Shown: positions 18,028-25,404 of the stretch, one piece after another
Layout: every line of letters begins with the position of its first letter
Position numbering within the stretch: the stretch's first letter is position 1
NCBI RefSeq assembly: GCF_001186125.1
Contig: NW_014039867.1
Coordinates: 4,396 to 29,799, forward strand
Length of the DNA stretch: 25,404 nt
Source: Sphaeroforma arctica JP610
Lineage: Eukaryota > Opisthokonta > Ichthyosporea > Ichthyophonida
Direction: 5' to 3'
The notes under the pieces: model-generated
What the model was told of the DNA's origin: nothing
What the model saw: the letters and a program-made list of their open reading frames with translations, nothing else
Database searches by the model: none
Made by a program: the position numbers and the translations under genes

Positions 18028-18786
18028 AGTATAAGATTCGGTCTATCAAGGCGATATTAACGCCTTAGAATAAATAAACGCGTAGGTTAATTCTAAGTAT
18101 TGTGAAACTTTTAAAGTAAATTAACGAAATGAGACTTTTAGTAAAGTTATGTATGCCTCGTGAAAACAGCAATACTCTGAGGGATTGTGAGGCTGAGACA
18201 TTGCCTATATATAATCCTCTCAGTATTGTTTCCGCCGAAGGGATTTTATTTAGTGTTTCGTTGTCGCTCTACTAGAAACTATGGTATGTTTCGTTGGGGC
18301 GAATCTGAGAGACTCGTAAAATCCTATCTTTAAAATAAAATAAAATACTCTTGATGTCCTTAGTTATTGTCTTAACCAATAACTTGCCACTTATCAAGAA
18401 TTGACGATTTAGCCTTCATCAGACTGGCACATCTGGTTGGCTGATCGGAGGATCAACTAGGTAACGTTAATAGTCCCTAGAAACCTATATTCGGTTGAGC
18501 CATCTCGCTACCGAAGTTTTCAGATATAAATAAAGTTGGAAAGTAAATATACTTCTATTAATAGAACTAGACCAACTCTTATGTTTGGTATTTTACTGGG
18601 GCCTTTTAATGGCTTTGTCCAAATATCTGATATGTAAAATAGAAAAGGTATTAATTAATAAAACCATTAAAAACCATTTAGGAAACTTAAGTTCCTTGTA
18701 CTATTAAGAGTACGTTTTTAGTATGCGTACTGCTTAAGCGTACGTTTATAACATAGAGTCTAATGTGGAGGCCCGGCTATTACACA
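18028..18786 (-). repeat. Left LTR (3' LTR of the element)
   Basis: The left edge is defined by similarity to the right LTR from TAAGATTCGGTCTATCAAGG onward. The right edge is defined by TTACACA at 18780-18786 followed by the complement of a polypurine tract. Length is about 759 bases. The LTR termini form the inverted repeat TGTGTAA/TTACACA, as expected for TG...CA ends. The outer four bases on the left differ from the right LTR. Confidence 0.85.
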
Positions 18787-18796
18787 GCCCCCACCC
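18787..18796 (-). promoter_or_regulatory. Polypurine tract
   Basis: On the element strand GGGTGGGGGC directly precedes the LTR start TGTGTAATAGCC. This is the expected place and composition of the plus-strand primer of an LTR retrotransposon. Confidence 0.7.
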
Positions 18797-18937
18797 AGCT
18801 TTGAGACCCAGGAGAAGAAAGTTGCTCACTCAAGCTGATTATGGGTCAAAAAGCGAGAAAGGAAAAACAGGTCGAAAACATTAAGTAGCATAACATATAG
18901 ATAATGTTTCTCAGGCGGAGAAGTTAAGCGTTCTCGG

Positions 18938-20090
18938 TTACCCTGTGAGTTTTGGGCTTAGGTCCAGTAGGTCCGTGGTGGTCGACTGGACGTTTCTTGA
19001 AGGGTGAGCATTAAAGTTCGGGATAAATGCTGTAGGCGGATAAGTGTTAACTTCCGTGCCTTCAGACGATGGAAACATGCTATTTTTTTCAGCTTGTGAC
19101 TTATGCAGGCGTTTACGCCATTTTCGATTAAAGGCTTTTAAATAGTCTTGATTATCGAAAGCATCTGAAGTCAGCTCAGCGATTGTACCGTCTATAAAGC
19201 GTGTACGATAGTATGTATAGCCTCCCTTATCCGTTCTCCATATAATATCGTTAAATTCAGTACGATCAAGAGGGGCATTAGAGTCATGTCTTCTTGCGAG
19301 TATAATCTCTGTAGTCGGAATATGACGTGTGCCTAGAACAATCGGGGTTATTTACCTCGTATGTTCCACTTTTAGTGTCTGCTACAGAGATTATGTATGG
19401 ACCTATCCATTTAGATGTTAATACAGTAGCATCGGAATTACGATGACGGATATTAACTCTGTCACCGACCTGATACTCTGCTATCTTCTTGGTAGTGTTC
19501 CAACGCTTTTGCCTTTTTAATAAGGCTATATTGCGTATTTCTCGCAAGCAAGGATATACAACGTTATACATACGTTGTACCTTCACTAACCACGGTAACT
19601 CATGGTGATCAGGTTCGTCCTTATTAAAAAATAGTGAGCGGGTGTAGTTCCTGTAACCGGATCAGCACACTCGTTCATCTGTGTTTGTACCCACTTAAGG
19701 TGTTACGGCCAATCATCTGCATCATCCGTTAATGCAATACGCAAGAAGAACTTAAGTCTTCTATGGCGCGTTTCATTCGCGCCTTGCGTTTGCGGCTTAT
19801 ATGGCACATAATACCTGGCCACCCGTGGTCAGCAAAGACTTGGCAACATAATTCTGCCACGGTCTGCGTATTCTTTTCCTTTAATGGATAGAGCAAGTTA
19901 AACCGTGACGCCACATCAAAGAAGTGGCATATGTAACGGTCGCCTGTGTGCTCGGACGTGGGCAGGTCAACCAGATCAATGATGACCCTGCGCCATGGAA
20001 CATCTTCAGTCACACTCTTAAGCGGTGCGAACCCATAGCGCTTGATCTGATTGAGATCACAGTCTGTACATGACTAATATACTCTGTCAA
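18938..20090 (-). pseudogene. Integrase region with GPY/F motif and C-terminal tail (LTR element)
   Basis: The catalytic-core part shows PWRRVIIDLVDLPTSEHTGD followed by RYICHFFDVASRFNLLYPLK, typical of a Ty3 integrase around the first catalytic Asp. A CTDC string upstream fits the HHCC zinc finger. Nearer the C-terminus GDRVNIRHRN and TSKWIGPYIISVADTKSGTY form the GPY/F module. Beyond it a tail of about 110 residues contains NDIIWRTDKGGYTYYRTRFI and LKAFNRKWRKRLHK, which might be a divergent chromodomain. Integrase inserts the cDNA into the host genome. The region is part of a broken element. Confidence 0.75.
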
Positions 20091-21524
20091 CTAAAGTTGC
20101 CAGCTTAGGGTGCGCGATCCATTTCGTTTAACATCTTTAAGTGCGTCTACTACGTTCTGGTGCTTCAGCTTATGATTTTGCGTCAGCCAAGCAAGAATGT
20201 TTTCATCATTCTGCTGCTCCAGAATAAAGGTAGGGTGTTGAGAATTCACTTGCGTGGTCTCTAAGTCTGTAGTATTTCCAGACTCCTGTCTTGCTTTCGC
20301 ATGAGTGTCATAAGTGTGCTCATGTACGTTAGATACACCTGACTTATTAAATAGTCGCATTATATGTGTATACGCTTCAGGATTGACTTTCATTATCCCC
20401 TTTAGAAATAAGGTTTGAAAGACCTCAGGCTTGGACTTTATGTTATTAAACAAAGTTCTAGCTAGAGACTGACGCTTCTTAACAGTAGTGTCATTAGTAT
20501 ATTGTATTTCTTGTGCATAGACTTCAAGTGCTGTGTTGCCTTTGAACTGCTTAACGTTCAATTGGGTAGAGAGTGGAATCTCTGATTCTTTGACCTTGTT
20601 AAGGAAGGTCTCAGAAGGGGTCCATTTGGTTGTCCCAATGGGACCTATACGACATATTATAGTATGTTTCCAGGGCGTCTTCTGGACGGCTCGGGTACCC
20701 TGATATAGGAAAGTATCTACTTCCCTATCTAAATATATTGGCTCGCATTGTATCATGCTTATCAATTTATTGAGCCATGGATCTTTACTCCGTAATGGGC
20801 AACACAACGTGATGGTCGCTTTATGTATATGAACATAATTTAATAGCTGGGCAATTAACTGCCATGGCGGATTAGCCCACGCATTATGTTTGGAGAGGTC
20901 TATTTGAAAGGCGTCTCCCAAAGGATGATTTAAAGTCCTGTAATTCGATAGTTGTGCATTATGATGTGCAGCAAACATATCTATGGTATGTGGCCCAAAT
21001 ATCGTTTGAGCCAGTTCAAACCACCTGAGATTATACTTCCAGTCAGTGGCTAGTATCTCACGTACGGATTTATTAAAGTCCGGTACGAAGCGTGATAACA
21101 TATCCGGTAAATGGTTATGTATTCCTGGCAGATGTTTTATATCAAAATGAAACTTTGATATTGTATCATGCCAGCGACTCAGTAATTGTGAGTCGGGTTT
21201 CATCTCTTTCATACATTGAAGAGATTTCTGATCACACATCAGCGTAAATGCTGTTCCGTATAAGTAATCTCGGAAGTGTGTTAGAGCTGCCACTATGGCT
21301 AATAGCTCTTGTTTAACGGTTGGGTAATTCAACTGTGAAGCATTCATTGCTCGATTAAAGAATTGTATATATCTAGGTTTGTCATCTATAACCTGATATA
21401 ATACTCCTCTTAAGGCTAAGTCGGAGGCGTCCGTTGCTATTTCAAACGGCACGCCATCGACTGGTCCTTGTACAACAGGGGCTTGTTGGACTGCGTGCTT
21501 TGAGCGCTTTAAACGCGTCATCAC
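20091..21524 (-). pseudogene. RNase H and NPPW module (LTR element)
   Basis: RNase H is shown by FEIATDASDLALRGVLYQ, the acidic NYPTVKQELLAIVAAL, TLMCDQKSLQ and HLPGIHNHLPDMLSRF, the four blocks of the Ty3 RNase H. It follows directly after RT and degrades the RNA of the hybrid. Next comes a module with TIFGPHTIDMFAAHHNAQLS, GDAFQIDLSKHNAWANPPWQ and an ATITLCCPLRSKDPWLN strand. This resembles the Dam-methyltransferase-like module known after RNase H in DIRS-type elements, with NPPW as the methyltransferase-type motif IV. A long spacer then leads to the integrase zinc-finger region. Confidence 0.8.
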
Positions 21525-22420
21525 ACTCTTTAGTCCACAAGTCTCCTAGTTTGCCTTTATGACATCGTAAGTGTCCAAAAGGTTTAAGGTAATCAGCCAA
21601 GTGTGGTACTCCATCTGAAAAGAAGTTTACAAACCCACACATGCTGTTAACATCTCTTCCTGTAGTTGGTGTTCGCCAATCTAACAGGTGTTCTACCTTA
21701 CCGGGGTCGATTTTAACACCGTCCCCAGATATACGGTAGCCTAAGAGCTGTATTTCGCTCATAATGAAGTGACATTTCTTCTCGTTAATCTTGAAGTTTT
21801 GTTCGTTGAGTCTCTTAAGGACTCGTCTGACTAATGCGGCGTGTTCGCCTGTAGTCTTAGAAAAGACGACTGTCATCTATATAGTCTTGCACGTTAGGCA
21901 TGTCTGCAAACATTTCCTCCATTACTTGTTGGAAGAATGCTGGTAAAGAGTGTAACCCGAAAGGTGCACCTCTGAACCTGTATTGTTTACCTTTCCACGT
22001 AAAACTATAGTATTTACGATGTGGTTTATATACCTGCATTTGATGATATTCGTGTGTAAGGTTTATAGTTGTAAATACTGTAGCACCTTCCATCCTTCGC
22101 AGTAGCTCGTTAATACGAGGTAAGTGAAAGCTATAAGTCGGCAAAAAAATATTTATCAGACTCATATCTAAACATACTCTGACTTTCTTAAACGATCCGT
22201 TAGAGTTATGTTGGTCTACGGCTAGCAGCGCCAAGTTTACTGGCGTTTGTTGATAGTTAATTTCTATCACTCCATCTGCTAGCTATTTCTCAACTTGTTC
22301 TTTTACCACAGCCTCGTGTCTCCAGGATACATAGTTCCTTGAGGGACACCTTAACTGTGTAACGTCTACCTTGGTTAAGTCAAAGCTGACATACCCGTCG
22401 TTAAAACGGAATTTTGCCCA
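21442..22420 (-). pseudogene. Reverse transcriptase region (LTR element)
   Basis: RT blocks in order: VRVCLDMSLIN (the VDYRxLN block), YSFHLPRINELLRRMEGATV, FTTINLTHEYHQMQV (block with the first catalytic Asp replaced by the local variant TINL), YSFTWKGKQYRFRGAPFGLH, SLPAFFQQVMEEMF, the YIDD-type catalytic block, and then NEKKCHFIMSEIQLLGYRIS and RDVNSMCGFVNFF of the thumb/connection. The FTWKGKQYRFRGAPFGL...PAFFQ signature places it in Ty3/gypsy. Part of a broken element. Confidence 0.85.
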
Positions 22421-22454
22421 ATCTGTGATCTTTAATCAGATCTATGATTTTGTT

Positions 22455-22850
22455 CGCAAAGTCAGGTATTAATGTCTGGCGGGGGCTTACATGGATTCAG
22501 ACAGTTATCGTCTGACTGATCCTTTAATGGAAATATGCTATTTGGTAGATCAGTTACGGTTATACCTAGAGTGAGTAAATCGCTCATTCCGACTATAATG
22601 TCGTACTTCTGTGACATCTTAACTATCACAGCTTGGGTAGTGATACTCCTATCATCGGCCAGAGAGATTTTAACATCTGTGGCCATGGTATCACACTTAG
22701 AAGTTTTATCATCAGCTAAAATGAGGTGAGTTGTTGTGTTCTTCTTTCGATATCTTTCATTAATGCAAAGCGATCGGATATACATGAAATTTCTGAACCA
22801 GGATCAATCAATGCAAGTATTTTATTTCCATTGCATTATACAGGGATTAT
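22455..22850 (-). pseudogene. Retropepsin-like protease region (LTR element)
   Basis: An ALIDPGSEISCISDR string near 22800 fits the D-x-G-S active site of retropepsins. About 60-70 residues on, SQKYDIIVGMSDLLTLGITV fits the conserved hydrophobic-hydrophobic-G block near the end of the fold (I-I/V-G-x-D-x-L). Its position between the gag zinc region and RT is normal for Ty3/gypsy. The protease would process Gag-Pol. Part of a broken element. Confidence 0.65.
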
Positions 22851-22904
22851 TACACGCTCATCTAAAGAGTCGTTGTATTGTCTGTGTAACGATTGTACCT
22901 GGTA

Positions 22905-25150
22905 GTACTTTCACTCCAACTTAATGTCGGGAGTTTTGTCACAAGACAGAGTGTGATAGCCATTGGTCTTCTCACACTTGTCGCACTTAATAAGAAAGTG
23001 TGTACAGGTGGATGCATGCCTGCCATTCCAATAACCGTTAGGGGTCAATTGGTACATGTCATACCCACACTGTGCGTCGGCACATTTCTTAATATCCTTA
23101 AATGGAGGTTCCTTGTCCTTCGCCTCCGCGCGTGCCCGTTTATTGGGTTGCGTGGATAGAGTGGAGTCACGAGCACGTGTATGTTGGGGTCTCTCGTTTG
23201 AGGTCTGCCTGGATACGTACCCGTGATCGGTGTGCTCCCGCGGCTTCTTAACAGCCGCTTTTCCCTTCGATGTTACTCGGTGTGCGGGAAAAAGGGTGAA
23301 TACAGTATCATAAAACTGTTCCCACGTAAGTCGGGATATATGAAACTTTGTTTCATGTCCCTTGTCTCGAGCCTCAGTAGCGTGTTTACGTCGCAACTCG
23401 GTGTACAGGCTCTCACGGTCGTTATTCCCTATGTTTTTACAGAACACGTTCATAACCAGGAACTCGTATCATCGCTGTGCCTTGTCTTTTGTTATATCTG
23501 GACGTTTCAGGTCAGCATCTAACTTCAGAATATAACTCTGAATGGGCGTGTTCTCAACTGGTCCAGTTAAAATTGAATTCAGTCCTGTGCTACGCTTGTC
23601 TTTACTTAATAAGGATGTAATCAATCAACACACAGCTGGCCAGTCACGGCAAGTGTCTAGCTCATGCTGGTGTCGCTGCAGGATCAAGTAACTTGTAACT
23701 GTAGGGTCAAACGTCTGCATTAAAGCGGAGATCCTTTGCTGGGGAGCGATATCATTCGTCTCCAGCATGACCGTAAACGCATTAAGCGTACGGGTTAGTG
23801 TGTCGAGGTCATGGTTGTTTTTAAACTCGACCTGCTTACTGTTGGCATCCCAGTTCGACTGAAGTCGACTGATCTTTCCCTTGTACTTCTGGTTATCCCT
23901 GTGGTCTTGTCCACGTTGGGCCAGAAGTAGCTGATCGATGCGCTTTTGCTTAATCGCAATCATATTAGCAAAATATGATACATCATCAGCATGATGCGCA
24001 TCGTGGGTTTTAGGGTTTTAAAACCCGATTTGTTAAGTTCGGTCACCTCGTCAGAGTGGAAATCCTCTGCGGGCTGGTGCAACGCTGTGCGATCGAAGCG
24101 ATTCAATTCGACTTCGTTAACACGTTTACGGGGGTGTCGATTACCCCTTGTAAAATCCATGGTCGAGGCCTTTCGGTGCTCTGTCCCTCGGATAGTGGTT
24201 GGTTTTATAATCTTAGGTGATTCATGCGTCTGGATAACATACCCAGTCTTAACTGGTTTCCGACGATTGTCATCCCAATTGGGTAAAGGTGGCGGAGTAT
24301 TTCTACCTGCCTCTGGGTCTATAATACTCTCAAGGTCGGGTGACTCACGGCCGGGTGTCAGAACAGGCGAGTAATTAGCCTGAAGTTCTGGTGGTAGTAC
24401 CTCGTAAGGTATAGATACGCTGAGCACATCTGGCTCATATGCCCACAGGTGTAGCGCTCGAGTCTTTACGCTCTTCGGGCGTAATTGCCTGTCGACGTTC
24501 TGACCATTTCTGTAGGGCTTCAGTAATGCCCGGTGAAACATGCTCGCGTAAGTGCTGTGTATGTTTTCCTGATCTATACAATCGATCTACATGTTCAATA
24601 GTCAAGTCTTTCATAAGGATGGCTAACTGATTCTTAAGATCAGTGTTTTCAGTAATTAGCTTACTTATGCGCGCTGGCTTAGTAGTCTCGGTCGTAGATT
24701 CGGGTTTGCTACTTGAGCTTGCCTCCTCTTCTGGTTCCGTTATAGGTTCCTTCTGAGATTTGTCCTTGTCCTTTATAATTGGGGACTCCCTTATAATTGG
24801 GAACTTTTCTTTCTGAGTTTCGTCAGAAGAATCGGTTGGGTTGTCTTGAGACGTGTCCCTTGTCTCACTTCTTGGCTTCGTAAATACAAGCTTTGAAGTT
24901 GAGGCAATAGTTGGCCTTCGGGCTCTGTCAGTGGGAGTAGTCTTCTTAATCGGAGTGGCCACATCCTTATCTGAGGCATTGTCTTGTTGACTATTATTGT
25001 CGGAGGCAAGTTCTTCGGCTACTGTGCGGTTAAACGCATCGGCAGCGGCGGCGGTTGCTTCTGCGGCAGCACTAGCGCCTTCTCTCTCCACCTTCTTCTT
25101 TTCAGCTCTACGCTTCTTAGAAGGAGTATTGTCTTTCTTGGTCACAATCT
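22905..25150 (-). pseudogene. gag region (LTR element)
   Basis: In transcription order: a Lys/Glu/Ala-rich start (SKKRRAEKKKVEREGASAAA) and Ser/Thr/Glu-rich disordered part, a coiled-coil-like ENTDLKNQLAILMKDLTIEH, a Pro-rich linker (EVLPPELQANYSPVLTPGRE), and a capsid-like helical part with QKRIDQLLLAQRGQ, NNHDLDTLTRTLNAFTVMLE and LTWEQFYDTVFTLFPAHR. At its end is a Cys/His cluster (CADAQCGYDMYQL, STCTHFLIKCDKCEKTNGYH, TLSC). That cluster is not a CCHC knuckle but could still bind zinc and nucleic acid. Part of a broken element. Confidence 0.65.
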
Positions 25151-25270
25151 TAACTTATGACAACTAGCTTGTCTCTTAAGGACTAGCTTGGACAAGATTT
25201 TGTGTGTGGTAGTTAATCTACCTTTACGCTTAAATAGTCTAAGTAATTAATACCTTTGCTAACTTTAAAA
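25146..25270 (-). other. 5' leader and primer-binding region of the LTR element
   Basis: Between the right LTR end (CTTACACA on the element strand) and gag. The bases directly after the LTR on the element strand are TTTTAAAGTTAGCAAAGG. They do not begin with TGG, so a standard tRNA 3'-end primer site is not obvious. Confidence 0.5.
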
Positions 25271-25404
25271 TGTGTAAGATTCGGTCTATCAAGGCAATAT
25301 TAACGCCTTAGAAAAAATAAACGCGTAGGCAAATTCTAAGTATCGTGAAACTTTTAAAGTAAATAAATAAAATGAGACTTTTAGTAAAGTTAGGGATAAT
25401 ATTA
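25271..25404 (-). repeat. Right LTR (5' LTR of the element), inner end only
   Basis: Starts TGTGTAAGATTCGG and matches the left LTR from 18032 with about 8 differences over 118 bases. The final 10-15 bases of the window diverge from the left copy. The LTR continues beyond the window. Confidence 0.9.

Larger units (their letters stand above)
18028..25404 (-). mobile_element. Ty3/gypsy-type LTR retrotransposon, broken, runs off the right edge
   Basis: Both LTRs are seen: all of the left one and the inner end of the right one. The internal part reads on the - strand in the order gag, protease, reverse transcriptase, RNase H, integrase, which is the Ty3/gypsy order (integrase last). Integrase carries a GPY/F-type motif. 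Between RNase H and integrase there is an additional module with NPPW, and after integrase a long tail. The shared 118 bases of the two LTRs differ at about 8 positions, near 7%, so the insertion is of moderate age. The element is a fossil, broken roughly eight to ten times. It inserted into the older - strand gene cluster on its left. Target duplications cannot be checked because the right end is outside the window. Confidence 0.9.

Noticed and set aside
22535-23522. + strand frames within the retrotransposon
   Set aside because: Antisense shadows of the gag and protease region of the LTR element.
1-25404. tRNA, rRNA or other structured RNA genes
   Set aside because: No cloverleaf boxes (A/B box pairs) or conserved rRNA/snRNA strings were recognised by eye on either strand; a tRNAscan/Infernal run would be decisive.

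Overview
The window comes from a eukaryotic nuclear genome. Evidence: a coding region interrupted by a GT-AG intron, a polyadenylation signal, TA/TG microsatellites, a 4 kb diverged satellite array and a Ty3/gypsy-type LTR retrotransposon. Base composition is moderately AT-rich and genes are sparse. The organism cannot be named from the sequence; a unicellular holozoan such as an ichthyosporean is only a guess.

Layout. 1-2304: the 3' end of a host gene on the + strand, with two confident coding exons (1127-1308 and 1910-2267), a 601-base intron and an AATAAA signal. The protein end is acidic/serine-rich and then very basic, as in nuclear regulatory proteins. About 2340-6545: a degenerate tandem array with a unit of about 51 bases, interrupted once by an unrelated insert of about 108 bases. 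6546-8005: AT-rich non-coding DNA with a small pyrimidine-rich minisatellite. 8006-8371: an unassigned but protein-like open frame. 8372-9850: no supported gene.

About 9850-18027 is a relic zone with decayed coding DNA on both strands: a + strand gene remnant (9853-11220), a convergent - strand remnant (11225-13550), a + strand THAP-like zinc-finger segment (13927-14106) followed by two more + strand open frames, and a compact - strand series of at least five open frames (15261-18027), one with a SAP-like motif. The density, tandem order and shared decay suggest an old multi-gene mobile element or several nested ones. I could not assign its family. If it is virus-like it is a fossil, broken in many places.

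18028-25404: a Ty3/gypsy-type LTR retrotransposon on the - strand, running past the right edge. Its left LTR abuts the decayed - strand frame directly, so it landed in the relic zone. Gag, protease, reverse transcriptase, RNase H, an extra NPPW module, integrase with a GPY/F motif, and a possible chromodomain-like tail can be recognised. The shared part of the two LTRs differs at about 8 of 118 bases, so it is not a recent insertion. It is broken, roughly eight to ten times.

The only probably active host gene is the one ending near 2270. The rest is repeat DNA and decayed mobile-element sequence.
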